A stretch of 64,000 nt of DNA from Fusobacterium sp. SYSU M8D902. Lineage in GTDB: Bacteria; Fusobacteriota; Fusobacteriia; Fusobacteriales; Fusobacteriaceae. Below, piece by piece: positions 45,398-54,607 of the stretch; positions within the stretch are counted from its first letter, which is position 1; each line of letters begins with the position of its first letter. Below the pieces are notes generated by a model. It made no database searches. It was not told where the DNA came from and saw only the letters and a program-made list of their open reading frames with translations. The position numbers and the translations under genes are program-made. The stretch covers positions 124,001 to 188,000 of the forward strand of contig NZ_JBEFNA010000001.1 in assembly GCF_040199715.1 (NCBI RefSeq), in the 5' to 3' direction.

Positions 45398-46405
45398 CTA
45401 TTCTTTAATATTATCTATATCTATAACATTTTTTAACTCTTCGATAAAATTCATCTCAGCAAATTTATTAGCCACCTTTATAGCATTTTTTATTCCTGTT
45501 GAATCTGAATTTCCGTGAGCTTTTATAGAGATTCCATTCAAGCCTAAAAATATAGCTCCACCATACTCTGATGAATCCATCTTTTTAGCTATATGTTTTA
45601 TTGCTGGTTTGATTAGTAAAGCCCCCAGCTTATATATAAATGATTTACCTATCTCCTCTTTCAATGATGAGACAATAAACTTTGCAACCCCTTCAGAAGT
45701 CTTTAAAACCATATTTCCTGTAAATCCATCAGTTACTACTACATCTATATTTCCATTCATAACCTCTGTACTCTCTACATTTCCCATAAAATTTATAGTT
45801 TTATTCTCTTTTAAAAGAAGGTAGGCTTCTCTAGTTACCTCATTTCCTTTACCCTCTTCAGTTCCAATATTTAATAATCCTACAGTCGGATTTTTCTTTC
45901 CTAACAATACTTCCAAATATTTAGAACCCATCATAGCATATTGATTTAAAAACTCTGGCTTACAATCTGCAGTTGCACCAACATCTAACATCAACATCTT
46001 TCCAGTCTTATTAGGAAACATTGTAGCAATAGCTGGTCTCAATACACCCTTTATTCTTTTTAGTTTTAATTGACTAGCAGTTATTAAGGCACCTGTATTT
46101 CCAGCTGAAACAGAAGCATCTGCTATTCCCTCTTTAACAAGCTCTAAAGTTCTATTCATAGATGAATCCTTCTTTCCTTTAACTGCTGTTACAGGATCAT
46201 CAGTCATCTCTATTTTCTCTCTAGCATCTACTATCTCTATTCTATCTCTATCAACTTTGTATTTTGATAGCTCCTCTTCTACTATCTCTTTCTTCCCAAC
46301 AAGTATGAGGTGTAAACTTTCACTCTCTTCTAAGGCTTTCACTGCTCCTTTTACCGTTTCAAAGGGAGCTTTATCTCCACCCATAGCATCTAAAGCTATT
46401 CTCAT
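45398..46405 (-). CDS. plsX: Phosphate acyltransferase PlsX
   Basis: 335 residues. Makes acyl-phosphate from acyl-ACP for phospholipid synthesis. Begins with the signature MRIALDAMGGDKAP; SAGNTGAL and TEEGKGNEV follow. It appears to be the first gene behind the terminator that ends rpmF, with TATAAT at 46441-46436 as a candidate -10. AGGAGG before the ATG. Confidence 0.95.
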   Translation of the reverse strand: MRIALDAMGGDKAPFETVKGAVKALEESESLHLILVGKKEIVEEELSKYKVDRDRIEIVDAREKIEMTDDPVTAVKGKKDSSMNRTLELVKEGIADASVSAGNTGALITASQLKLKRIKGVLRPAIATMFPNKTGKMLMLDVGATADCKPEFLNQYAMMGSKYLEVLLGKKNPTVGLLNIGTEEGKGNEVTREAYLLLKENKTINFMGNVESTEVMNGNIDVVVTDGFTGNMVLKTSEGVAKFIVSSLKEEIGKSFIYKLGALLIKPAIKHIAKKMDSSEYGGAIFLGLNGISIKAHGNSDSTGIKNAIKVANKFAEMNFIEELKNVIDIDNIKE

Positions 46406-46486
46406 TGTTGCCTCCTATATAATTATCTTTACAACATTATACATCATATTTGTGAATTTTAAAAATATTTTTCTTACTTTTATAAT

Positions 46487-46519
46487 AAAAAAAGGCAAGA
46501 GCTTATCTTGCCTTTTTTT
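46487..46519 (-). terminator. Terminator after rpmF
   Basis: AAAAAAAGGCAAGA and TCTTGCCTTTTTTT, 5-base loop. It limits read-through from yceD-rpmF into plsX. Confidence 0.85.
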
Positions 46520-46538
46520 ATCTAATTAAACAATCTAA

Positions 46539-46721
46539 TTACTCAGCTTGTCCTGCTAGAACTTGTTTTCCATTGTAATCTCCACATGAAAGACATACTC
46601 TGTGTGGTCTTCTTGGAGCTCCACATTTTTCACAAGTTGCTAATCCAGTTCCAGTTAAAGCATGATGAGATCTTCTCATGTTTTTCTTAGCTTTAGATGT
46701 TTTCTTCTTAGGTACTGCCAT
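46539..46721 (-). CDS. rpmF: 50S ribosomal protein L32
   Basis: 60 residues. N-terminal [19 protein letters not shown] and a zinc ribbon CEKCG...CLSCG. The yceD-rpmF-plsX-fab order is highly conserved in bacteria. Confidence 0.96.
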   Translation of the reverse strand: MAVPKKKTSKAKKNMRRSHHALTGTGLATCEKCGAPRRPHRVCLSCGDYNGKQVLAGQAE

Positions 46722-46757
46722 CTTAGTTTCCCTCCTACTTACATTCTTATTTAAAAA

Positions 46758-47240
46758 TTAATTTTTTATTTGTAATAATTGCTGCCATCTTGGATCAATT
46801 CCATTATCACTGTGCTTCTCTATCTCTGAATCATCTTCACAAACAGGTTCACACTGTGGATATGGTGGCATATCAAGTATTATATACTCTCTTATTAATC
46901 CTTCTAAGTCTATAACTCCATCTTTTATCTCGTCATAAATCTCATTTTGATTAATTTCACATTCTGCATTTAAACTTTTTGAATACTGAACATACTCACT
47001 TTCATCTAAGAAAGTTCCCATAAAATCATTACTTAATTCTATTTCAATCTCTTTTAGACATCTTACACATTGTGTTTTTACTTTAGTTGAATATTTTCCA
47101 CTTATTTCAACTTTACCATTGTTATTTACAGCTGTTCCTATAACATGCACTCTATCTTTTAGATCTATGTCCTCCATACTATCAATATAGAAGTCAAATT
47201 CTAAAATTTGGTTTGGAAAATTTTTAATCTCTAATCTCAA
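46758..47240 (-). CDS. YceD/DUF177 protein
   Basis: 160 residues. Contains the DUF177 core CVRCLKEIEIELSNDF and an acidic patch ending CEPVCEDD. YceD is tied to 23S rRNA/large-subunit metabolism and is usually next to rpmF, as here. Start is probably the TTG at 47240, 8 bases behind GGAGG; an in-frame TTG five codons earlier overlaps the ribosome site. Confidence 0.88.
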   Translation of the reverse strand: MRLEIKNFPNQILEFDFYIDSMEDIDLKDRVHVIGTAVNNNGKVEISGKYSTKVKTQCVRCLKEIEIELSNDFMGTFLDESEYVQYSKSLNAECEINQNEIYDEIKDGVIDLEGLIREYIILDMPPYPQCEPVCEDDSEIEKHSDNGIDPRWQQLLQIKN

Positions 47241-47329
47241 AACAATTTCCTCCAATCGTACACCTAGATATTTTACTAAGTTTTTTAAATATTGTCAAGT
47301 AATTTTTCTTAACAAAGGATTTTTTTATT

Positions 47330-48427
47330 CTACACATTGAATAAAAATTCCATTAAATCTCCATCTTGAACTATATACTCTTTTCCTTCTAATCTTAATA
47401 CTCCAGCTTCCTGAGCACCCTTCCATCCTGAATACTTTATAAAATCAGCAAATGAAACCACTTTTGCTCTGATAAATCCTTTTTCAAAATCTGTATGGAT
47501 CTCTCCAGCAGCTTTTGGAGCAGTATCTCCGATTCTTATTGTCCAAGCTCTAACCTCTTTTACTCCTGCTGTAAAATAAGTTTGAAGACCTAATAACTTG
47601 TATCCAGCTCTTATTAATCTATTCAATCCTGCCTCTTCAACACCAAGTGCCTCTAAGTACTCTTTCTTGCTCTCTTCATCATCCATCTCTTGTAATTCAG
47701 CTTCAACTTTTGCAGAAACTATTACAACTTCTGAACCTAATTTTTCAGCATACTCTCTTACTTTTTCTACATACTCATTTCCTGTTGCTAAATCATCTTC
47801 AGCCACATTTGCTGCAAATATCATAGGTTTTAAAGTCAATAATTGATATGTTCTTATTAACTCTAACTCCTCTTCTGTCATAGATAGAGTTTTTAATAGT
47901 TGAAACTCTTCTAAATGTGCCTTACATTTTTCTAATACAGGCATTAATGCCATAGATTCTTTATTCTTATTCATAGCTAATTTTTTATGTTTTTCAATTG
48001 CTTTATCTACAGTTTCCATATCAGCAAATATTAGCTCTGTGTTTATTACCTCAATATCTCTTATTGGATCTACTGAACCACTTACGTGAATTACATTATC
48101 ATCTTCAAAACATCTTACTACTTGGCAAATTGCTGCTGTAGATCTAATATTTGATAAGAATTTATTTCCTAATCCCTCTCCTTTTGCTGCTCCTTTTACT
48201 AATCCAGCTATATCAACAAACTCTACAGTAGCTTGAACTACTCTTTGAGGATTAATTATTTTTGATAACTCATCTAATCTTGAATCTGGTACAGTTACCA
48301 TTCCCACATTTGGTTCTATTGTACAGAATGGGTAGTTTGCTGCCTCTGCTGCACCAGCTTTTGTTATTGCATTAAAAAGTGTTGATTTCCCGACATTTGG
48401 AAGACCTACTATTCCTATTCCAATCAT
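47330..48427 (-). CDS. ychF: Obg-type GTPase/ATPase YchF
   Basis: 365 residues. P-loop [14 protein letters not shown] at about 7-20, the NxxE replacement of NKxD typical of this ATP-preferring family, a coiled-coil insertion and a C-terminal TGS domain. Binds ribosomes and affects stress response. AGGAGGGG before the ATG. It marks the left edge of an accessory region. Confidence 0.95.
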   Translation of the reverse strand: MIGIGIVGLPNVGKSTLFNAITKAGAAEAANYPFCTIEPNVGMVTVPDSRLDELSKIINPQRVVQATVEFVDIAGLVKGAAKGEGLGNKFLSNIRSTAAICQVVRCFEDDNVIHVSGSVDPIRDIEVINTELIFADMETVDKAIEKHKKLAMNKNKESMALMPVLEKCKAHLEEFQLLKTLSMTEEELELIRTYQLLTLKPMIFAANVAEDDLATGNEYVEKVREYAEKLGSEVVIVSAKVEAELQEMDDEESKKEYLEALGVEEAGLNRLIRAGYKLLGLQTYFTAGVKEVRAWTIRIGDTAPKAAGEIHTDFEKGFIRAKVVSFADFIKYSGWKGAQEAGVLRLEGKEYIVQDGDLMEFLFNV

Positions 48428-48535
48428 TGAAAAGCCCCTCCTAAAAAATTTATATTACTACAAATTTTACCATAATTTAAAGAATTTGTAAATACCTTCG
48501 CTTTATCAATTTTGTAGAATATTAATATAATCCTC

Positions 48536-49105
48536 TTATAATTTCAATATATTTTTAAGTTCCTTCCAAGGATTAACTATTTTTATTGGTTTTATTATCT
48601 TATTCATAGTTATCTTAAGTTCAAAGTTTTTATAATTGTATGTATAAATATTATCTTTTTGCTCTAAAACTCCCTTTAAAAGTTCCTCTCTCTCAAAAGT
48701 TGTTATAAATCTATCAATTGATAGCATAATAGGATTAGAATCTTCTTTAATAATTATATTTGAACTATTAGTACAAGGGAAATAAAAGTTATCTCCAATA
48801 ATCTCTATCTTTTGAATATCTGACTTCCTATATCTTAATAAATCTATTAATTTTACTATTTTTTTCATTGTAAATTTAATAGCAAAATCATTATATAGGT
48901 AGATATATATTTTTTGTTCATTATTGATTTCTTCTTTTATCTGAAGAAAACCTTCTAATTCTATAGTTAAATTATCTATTTTTATTCTACCTTCATCTAA
49001 TATTACCTTATTAAGATTTTTACAAATATAATAATAGTTTTCTCCTATTACCTCTATAACTTCTATATTTTCTTCATATTCTTTAAAAAAACTTATTAAT
49101 TCCAT
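48536..49105 (-). CDS. Hypothetical protein with an internal duplication
   Basis: I do not recognise this 189-residue protein. It consists of two similar halves. Residues about 17-92 start IEVIGENYYYICKN and end FTMKKIVKLI. Residues about 99-178 start IEIIGDNFYFPCTN and end ITMNKIIKPI. Each half looks beta-rich with one helix, as in PH-like folds. No signal or membrane segment. AGGTG site before the ATG. It lies 89 bases behind the 615-residue protein on the same strand, probably one operon. Confidence 0.75.
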   Translation of the reverse strand: MELISFFKEYEENIEVIEVIGENYYYICKNLNKVILDEGRIKIDNLTIELEGFLQIKEEINNEQKIYIYLYNDFAIKFTMKKIVKLIDLLRYRKSDIQKIEIIGDNFYFPCTNSSNIIIKEDSNPIMLSIDRFITTFEREELLKGVLEQKDNIYTYNYKNFELKITMNKIIKPIKIVNPWKELKNILKL

Positions 49106-49194
49106 AATTTCACCTAAAATTTATTTATTTTTTATGTTCTAATACTTAAGCAGTTGATATCTTTTGATTTTTCATATTTAAATTTTCTACTTTA

Positions 49195-51042
49195 TCAATT
49201 ATTAAAAGCTCTTTTTATTCCCTCAATCATAAGTTCATTACTTGGAAGATAAATTTTTCTTCTAGTTCTTACAACTTTTTCTACTAATGGTTCAATTAAG
49301 TTTTGAGCAAATCTATTTCTATTATTTGATGAATACATATCCTTTAAAGTATCAGCAGTCAACTTATCTTTTAATAAATCTACAATTTTTTCTCCCTCTT
49401 GTTTATTCAATAAATAATTATTAGCAAAAGTTGTAAAATTATTTTCAATAATTCTTATCATTTCTTTTACATCATCTTCTATAATACTACTAACAATACT
49501 GTCTGTCACACTTTCACCAAAAGTTCCCCCTCCTATAGCACCAACAAGTCCTCCAATAATTCCACCAGCAACATTTCCTATAATTGGAACAATTCCTCCT
49601 ATAGCTGCTCCAGCAGCAACTCCTCCCATATAACCAGCAGCTCCTCCAGCTATTCCTCCAGCTATTTTAGTCATATTTTTAAATAATTGAGCTGCAGAAA
49701 TTCTTCCTCTAAAAAGCTCTATTACATCAAAACTAGATAACACTGTAAATGTTGCTATTCCTACAATTGCGTTATTTCTTAACATTTTAGCTACATTGTT
49801 TGTTGCAGCACCTCCCCAGATTGCTGTTTTTGATGTTCTAAATGCATTTGCTATCTTAGCGGTAACATTTGTTCCTAATTGCTTTGTTATTTCTTTAGAA
49901 GGAGCTAAAAGCCATGAATTCAAAACTTTTCCTCCTATATTTAATCTAGAAAGCTGACTAGACAAAATAGAGCTTATAAATGTAACTCCTCCAACTTTTA
50001 ATCCTGTTAAAACAGCTTTATCTATAGCACTCTCCGTACTGTCACCATCCCATAAACTTTTAGCAAAACTTATACAAGCACTTAACCCAAAAACTGAAAC
50101 ACAGTTAACCATTCCATTAATCGCATCAAATTTTATTGAATCTATTGTTCCAAATTTAGTTATATTTTTAGCCTGTTCATATGTAACACTACCTTTACGA
50201 ACTATTTCAGTAGCTTTATTAGGATCTGATACATTTGGAATCTTGCCACTTGAAATCTTTTCTTTCATAACTCTAACTGCTTCATCATATTTATCTGAAG
50301 GTACTTCAATTTGCATAATCTCTCCTGAAGAATTTATATATCTAAAATTACCTGTTACTTTATCAAAGCATTCGTTAATACATTTAGCTCCAGTACTACA
50401 GTATTTAGATTGTATTTCTATCCCATTTACTCTTCTATCAGCACCATTTTTAACATTATTATCACCTAATAGCTCAACTTTTTTCATTCTTATAAAATCT
50501 GCTTGATGATTCGCTCTTTCTGCAGCTATCCCATGATTTGTTTTTGAATTATTTATAAATCTATCTATACTAGAAAGATTAGAAGTATTAATTATCTCTC
50601 CCTTTATAATTCCAGCATATTCAAGATTTAAATTATTTTTATAATTTATTTTATATTTTTCTTTCATTAAAAGATTTAAAATTTTTTCAATTATTTTTTT
50701 TAAAGAAAAAGCATCAATCTCCTGTATAGTAATTCTAATAAAATTGGTTGAAATTATATTAATGACCTTGTAATTTAAACCTATTTCTAAATCTTCAATA
50801 TCAATATACTCTATAAATAATATTCCATTTATTTTTTTATAGACTATACCTAAGTTAGTAAAAAAAATATGTGCATCTTTATTAATTATTTTTATTAGTG
50901 GTTCTCCATAGTTTTTAACAAAGCTTACTTCATTAATACCATTTCTATCATAATAATAAACATTCCTATAATCTACAACTTTTCTTATTTCATTTTGTAA
51001 TATTTTTTTTATTTCTACTAAAACCATTTTTTCATTCATCAT
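49195..51042 (-). CDS. Membrane-associated protein with possible nuclease motif and glycine zipper
   Basis: 615 residues in three parts. About 1-125 is beta-rich and PH-like (IFFTNLGIVYKK, GILFIEYIDIEDLEI). About 160-300 is a soluble domain with HGIAAERANH (170-179) and GADRRVNGIEIQSKYC. In the latter Asp202, Gln211 and Lys213 could be a PD-(D/E)xK-like D..QxK site, followed by Cys215, 221 and 225. About 310-515 holds hydrophobic stretches and a glycine zipper (462-510: GGIAGGAAGYMGGVAAGAAIGG is typical). A helical tail with DDVKEMIRIIE follows. I recall long proteins with similar HG-AAERANH and KNGAD segments in enterobacteria, function unknown. No signal peptide. Confidence 0.7.
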   Translation of the reverse strand: MMNEKMVLVEIKKILQNEIRKVVDYRNVYYYDRNGINEVSFVKNYGEPLIKIINKDAHIFFTNLGIVYKKINGILFIEYIDIEDLEIGLNYKVINIISTNFIRITIQEIDAFSLKKIIEKILNLLMKEKYKINYKNNLNLEYAGIIKGEIINTSNLSSIDRFINNSKTNHGIAAERANHQADFIRMKKVELLGDNNVKNGADRRVNGIEIQSKYCSTGAKCINECFDKVTGNFRYINSSGEIMQIEVPSDKYDEAVRVMKEKISSGKIPNVSDPNKATEIVRKGSVTYEQAKNITKFGTIDSIKFDAINGMVNCVSVFGLSACISFAKSLWDGDSTESAIDKAVLTGLKVGGVTFISSILSSQLSRLNIGGKVLNSWLLAPSKEITKQLGTNVTAKIANAFRTSKTAIWGGAATNNVAKMLRNNAIVGIATFTVLSSFDVIELFRGRISAAQLFKNMTKIAGGIAGGAAGYMGGVAAGAAIGGIVPIIGNVAGGIIGGLVGAIGGGTFGESVTDSIVSSIIEDDVKEMIRIIENNFTTFANNYLLNKQEGEKIVDLLKDKLTADTLKDMYSSNNRNRFAQNLIEPLVEKVVRTRRKIYLPSNELMIEGIKRAFNN

Positions 51043-51064
51043 TAACTTACCCCTTTTTCTTTTT

Positions 51065-51093
51065 TTATTATTTTATAATATTGTCTTTGTCAA
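51065..51093 (-). promoter_or_regulatory. Promoter of the 615-residue gene, inside an IS-like end
   Basis: Minus-strand TTGACA (51093-51088), 17-base spacer, TAATAA (51070-51065), 22 bases before the ATG. The -35 lies inside the left terminal repeat of the insertion remnant. Confidence 0.5.
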
Positions 51094-51338
51094 AAACTGT
51101 CATCTTCAAAATTTTTGTGAAAGTTTGAGATTTTTCCTATAAATTTCGACTTTCTATAATAAAAATTTTAAGTAATATAATATTAATAATAAAATATCTT
51201 ATATACTTTTATGTAGGTCAAAGGCATTTCCTAATTCAAGGAAGTGTTCTTTCTTTATACGAAATATCTCCAGTGGAAAATCCACTGGAGATATATAAAA
51301 ATTTATTTGTTTTTACCAACACCATTTGACAAAGAGCC
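51081..51338. mobile_element. ISL3-like insertion sequence remnant
   Basis: The right end (51338-51316, read on the minus strand) begins GGCTCTTTGTCAAATGGTGT, which I recall as the type of terminal repeat found in ISL3-family elements. A degraded inverted copy, TCTTTGTCAAAAACTGT, lies at 51084-51100. Between them are 210 bases with a perfect 13-bp hairpin (51266-51296) that resembles the terminator often found at the end of such transposase genes. No transposase frame survives and no target duplication is visible. This fills the 330-base gap between the two genes. Confidence 0.5.
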
Positions 51339-51372
51339 ATTTTAGAATTATAAATTTTATTGAAAATATACT

Positions 51373-51654
51373 CTATTCCTCTATTAAGTCTTTATTATCT
51401 GTTGTTCCTACCCAAATAATCATATTTTTATGAAAGGCTGGTAAGCAATGAACTGTTTTTATTTGATACTCTTCTTCTAAATCTAATAAAAATGAAACAT
51501 ACTTCATCATTTGTCCCATTGGTATAGATACAAAGAAATCTAATACTACTAAAAAGTTTTTTCTATCTTTTGTTTCTAAAAGTCTACCAATATTTCTTCC
51601 AAAATCTTTTTCAATTTCTTCAACTTTATTATCTACTACTTCTCTAGCCGTCAT
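51373..51654 (-). CDS. Small hypothetical protein
   Basis: 93 residues, not recognised. Starts MTAREVVDNKVEEIEKDFG behind AAGGAGG; the C-terminal part (KTVHCLPAFHKNMIIWVGT) looks like a beta-strand core. No signal or membrane segment. It lies between the insertion remnant and the AAA-ATPase gene. The last codons end in DLIEE. Confidence 0.65.
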   Translation of the reverse strand: MTAREVVDNKVEEIEKDFGRNIGRLLETKDRKNFLVVLDFFVSIPMGQMMKYVSFLLDLEEEYQIKTVHCLPAFHKNMIIWVGTTDNKDLIEE

Positions 51655-51716
51655 ATTGCACTCCTCCTTTTCATAATTTATCAAATTTGGATATAAAACT
51701 CATTAATACATTATCA

Positions 51717-53348
51717 CTAATAATAAGCTATAGCTTTTTTCCCATCAAAAACTAAGCCAATTTTTACTATATCTTTTACTCCATTTTTCTTTAATAGAGT
51801 TTCATATTTTTTATCTTCTATTTGATCAAAAGCTTTTTCTGCTTCTTTTTCTATATCATTGGTATTAGATCTTTTTAGTTCCAAAATATATCCAGCCCAA
51901 GCTTTATTTCTTGGTTCTAAAATTATATCAGCTCTACCATAACCACTTTCCATATTAGGATGCATTATATAATAATCATCTAAGGCATATAAAAATCCTC
52001 CTAATAATGTTTGATAAGGATTCTCATACTTTTTACTTGTATCATAGAAACTAATAGCATTAATAACTACATCCTCTAAGCTTTTTATTATTTGAGATAT
52101 ATTCTTAGTAACCAAAGCTTGAATCAAACTTCCAACATTATTACTCTCTCTAAAAATAGCATCTACAAACAATCCTTTAAATAACTTCTGTATCTCTTTA
52201 TTGGGTATTCTTAAGGTAAACATTGTTTCACTAAGTTTTTCCTTAATTGTTAAATATCCAGAGAATAACATGATCTCCCAAATATTATTAGGAGAAAGAT
52301 TATCTCCCATTCTTATACTTTCATTGATATATACCATTATATCCTTGCCATTTATCAAATCATTTAAGTTGTCAAATACAGTTGAATTTGAAGCTAATAA
52401 CATATTTAAAATCAGAGCATTTCCAGAAGTATTTACCCAATGAGATTTTAACTCCTTACTTTGTACAAATTTTAAAATACTCCAAGGATTGTATATTTCA
52501 TCTTTTCCAAAACTATAACCATCATACCACTCTTTTACTTCTGGCATCTCATAACCTATATCATAATAATCTAACATAGCTTTCACTTCATTTTCAACTA
52601 ATCCAAAACTATCACTATACTCATTATTCAATATTGTGTAGTTTGTAAAGTTATTTAAATCAGAAAATATTCCTGCTTGAGCTACCCTTATTATCCCAGT
52701 AAGAACTCCCATTTGTAAGTATTCATTTGTCTTTAATACCTCTCCATAGAAAGCCTTTAAAAAATCTTTCATCTCTGTATAGTAACCTTTTTCATAAGCT
52801 GACATTATTGGAGAATCATACTCGTCTATTAATACTACTACCTTTTGATTATAGTATTTATATAGAAGTGATGTTAGAAAAGATAATGCTGTCTGCATTT
52901 CAACTTGTCCGCTCTCTTGACTAAGTAATCTTTGAAATTTTTTACTTTCAATTTCACTAAAAACAGAATTAATAATTCCATCAAATTGGTTATATAACTT
53001 AAAAATCTTTTCACTAATACTTTTAATGACTTCATCCCAAGTAGAAGCAGTTATACCTTTCATACTGATAAATATTACAGGATATTTTCCTTGTTCCTTT
53101 ATTATAGGAGAGTTTTCTATATATAAGCTATTGAATAACTTTCTATTCTCATCTTTATTTTCTATATCAAAGAAATATTTAAGTGTAGACATATTAAGAG
53201 TCTTTCCAAATCTTCTAGGACGACAAAATAATTTTACCTTTGCTCCATCATTTAATATATCTTCTATAAACTTTGTTTTATCAACATAATAATAATCTTG
53301 TTCTATTATTTCTTTAAAATCTTCCACTGCAATAGGTATTTTTTTCAT
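51717..53348 (-). CDS. AAA-ATPase-like protein with C-terminal PD-(D/E)xK nuclease domain
   Basis: 543 residues of the AAA-ATPase_like/DUF1703 type. N-terminal EDFKEIIEQDYYYVDKT and P-loop CRPRRFGKTLNMSTL (about 42-56), Walker B VVLIDEYDSPI, and a C-terminal nuclease-like core with GRADIILEPRNK and YILELKRS, where Asp, Glu and Lys form the PD-(D/E)xK site. Such genes are multicopy and patchily distributed in anaerobes and are thought to behave like mobile or defence-related genes; function unproven. GGAGAGGAGAG before the ATG. Confidence 0.9.
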   Translation of the reverse strand: MKKIPIAVEDFKEIIEQDYYYVDKTKFIEDILNDGAKVKLFCRPRRFGKTLNMSTLKYFFDIENKDENRKLFNSLYIENSPIIKEQGKYPVIFISMKGITASTWDEVIKSISEKIFKLYNQFDGIINSVFSEIESKKFQRLLSQESGQVEMQTALSFLTSLLYKYYNQKVVVLIDEYDSPIMSAYEKGYYTEMKDFLKAFYGEVLKTNEYLQMGVLTGIIRVAQAGIFSDLNNFTNYTILNNEYSDSFGLVENEVKAMLDYYDIGYEMPEVKEWYDGYSFGKDEIYNPWSILKFVQSKELKSHWVNTSGNALILNMLLASNSTVFDNLNDLINGKDIMVYINESIRMGDNLSPNNIWEIMLFSGYLTIKEKLSETMFTLRIPNKEIQKLFKGLFVDAIFRESNNVGSLIQALVTKNISQIIKSLEDVVINAISFYDTSKKYENPYQTLLGGFLYALDDYYIMHPNMESGYGRADIILEPRNKAWAGYILELKRSNTNDIEKEAEKAFDQIEDKKYETLLKKNGVKDIVKIGLVFDGKKAIAYY

Positions 53349-53542
53349 AACTATATTTCTCTCCTCTCCTTAAGATATATAATATTTATTATACCATACT
53401 ACAAAGAAAACCCCTATTTTATTTTATAACTGATACAATTCAAAGAATAATATATGTAAAATGCAAAATTAATAAAACAATGAATTGTGTGAGTATTTAC
53501 ACATTATTCTTTAAAAAAATTAAATAAATAGTTTTGTATTCT

Positions 53543-53580
53543 GGAAATTTATATATCTATTTTTAGGTATATAAATTTCC
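53543..53580. other. AT-rich hairpin in the gap before rpsI
   Basis: GGAAATTTATATA and TATATAAATTTCC form a 13-bp stem with a 12-base loop. It has only a short T stretch on the plus side. The rest of the 291-base gap (53349-53639) shows no gene. Confidence 0.4.
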
Positions 53581-53590
53581 ATTTTTAAAA

Positions 53591-53622
53591 GAAAAACCCC
53601 ACAAACATTGAGTTTGTGAGGT
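53591..53622 (-). terminator. Terminator after rpsI
   Basis: Minus strand CACAAAC, 5-base loop, GTTTGTG with flanking GG/CC, then TTTTTC. Confidence 0.85.
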
Positions 53623-53639
53623 ATATAAATCCCATGTAA

Positions 53640-54044
53640 TTATCTTTTTGAGAATTGAGGAGATCTTCTTGCTTTTTTCTTTCCGTATTTCTTTCTTTCA
53701 ACCATTCTTGAGTCTCTAGTTAAGAATCCAGCTTCTCTTAAAGCAGCTTTTAAAGTCTCATCAGCTAATATTAAAGCTCTTGCTACTCCGTGTCTTATAG
53801 CTCCAGCTTGTCCAGAGTTTCCTCCTCCGATTACATTAACTTTAACTTCAAATTTATCTAAAGTTTCTGTTAAAGCTAAAGGTTGCTCAACTATTTTAGA
53901 AAGGATTTCTCTTCCTCCAAAATAATCTGCCATAGTTTTTCCGTTTATTTCAATTCCTTTTCCTCCAGGAATTAATCTTACTCTTGCTATAGAAGTTTTT
54001 CTTCTTCCAGTTCCTCTATATTGAATCATTTCAGCCACTGTCAT
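53640..54044 (-). CDS. rpsI: 30S ribosomal protein S9
   Basis: 134 residues. Motifs [28 protein letters not shown] and the conserved tail [12 protein letters not shown]. Second gene of the rplM-rpsI operon, 10 bases after rplM. ATG with GGGGGT close before it. Confidence 0.97.
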   Translation of the reverse strand: MTVAEMIQYRGTGRRKTSIARVRLIPGGKGIEINGKTMADYFGGREILSKIVEQPLALTETLDKFEVKVNVIGGGNSGQAGAIRHGVARALILADETLKAALREAGFLTRDSRMVERKKYGKKKARRSPQFSKR

Positions 54045-54054
54045 TTACCCCCTA

Positions 54055-54489
54055 TTAAAATTCTACCTTTACTGGTTTTTGTGCAGAATGTGTATGCTCT
54101 GCTCCAACAAATACTCTTAATCTAGTTAATTGTTGTCTTCCTAATTTGTTTTTTGGAAGCATTCTCTTAACAGCTAGCATTAATAGTTCTTCTGGCTTCT
54201 TCTCTAAGATTTCTCCTAGTCTTCTCTCTCTTATTCCTCCTGGGAATCCTGAGTGATTGTAATATTTTTTGTCAGTTAATTTTTTTCCAGTTACAACTAA
54301 TTTCTCAACGTTAGTAACTACTACGAAGTCTCCTCCGTCAATGTGTGGAGTAAAAGTTAATTTCTCTTTACCCATTAATTTTTTAGCAACTTCAACTGCT
54401 AATCTTCCTAATATTTGCCCTTCAGCGTCATAGTGATGCCATTCTCTAACAACATCTTCTTTTCTTTGCATAAAAGTATACTTTTTCAC
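54055..54489 (-). CDS. rplM: 50S ribosomal protein L13
   Basis: 144 residues. L13 motifs GQILGRLAVEVAKKLMGK, GDFVVVTNVEKL and GRQQLTRLRVF. GTG start behind AGGAGGAAAT. It is preceded by a structured leader that may mediate autoregulation. Confidence 0.97.
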   Translation of the reverse strand: MKKYTFMQRKEDVVREWHHYDAEGQILGRLAVEVAKKLMGKEKLTFTPHIDGGDFVVVTNVEKLVVTGKKLTDKKYYNHSGFPGGIRERRLGEILEKKPEELLMLAVKRMLPKNKLGRQQLTRLRVFVGAEHTHSAQKPVKVEF

Positions 54490-54566
54490 TTTAAAATTTC
54501 CTCCTAATTATGTTATATCGTTCTAATATAACGCAACGGTCCTTTGTGGGAAAGGTTTAATATACC
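54490..54566 (-). ncRNA. Structured rplM leader, possible L13 autoregulatory element
   Basis: The untranslated leader folds into CCTTT-CCCAC-AAAGG followed by GTTATAT-loop-ATATAAC, and then the ribosome site. L13 leaders of comparable size are known in Firmicutes. I cannot confirm that this one matches that family. Confidence 0.4.
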
Positions 54567-54572
54567 TTACTA

Positions 54573-54601
54573 TTATATTAGTTTTCCTTAATTATGTCAA
54601 G
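54573..54601 (-). promoter_or_regulatory. Promoter of rplM-rpsI
   Basis: Minus-strand TTGACA (54601-54596), 17 bases, TATAAT (54578-54573): full consensus, as expected for ribosomal protein genes. Confidence 0.85.
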
Positions 54602-54607
54602 GTTTTT

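Noticed and set aside
51073-51346. Target-site duplication around the IS remnant
   Set aside because: The flanking 8-base segments do not match.
53543-53580. Terminator for the AAA-ATPase or rpsI region
   Set aside because: The stem is perfect but entirely A/T-rich in its lower part and lacks a proper T run; the next hairpin is the better rpsI terminator.
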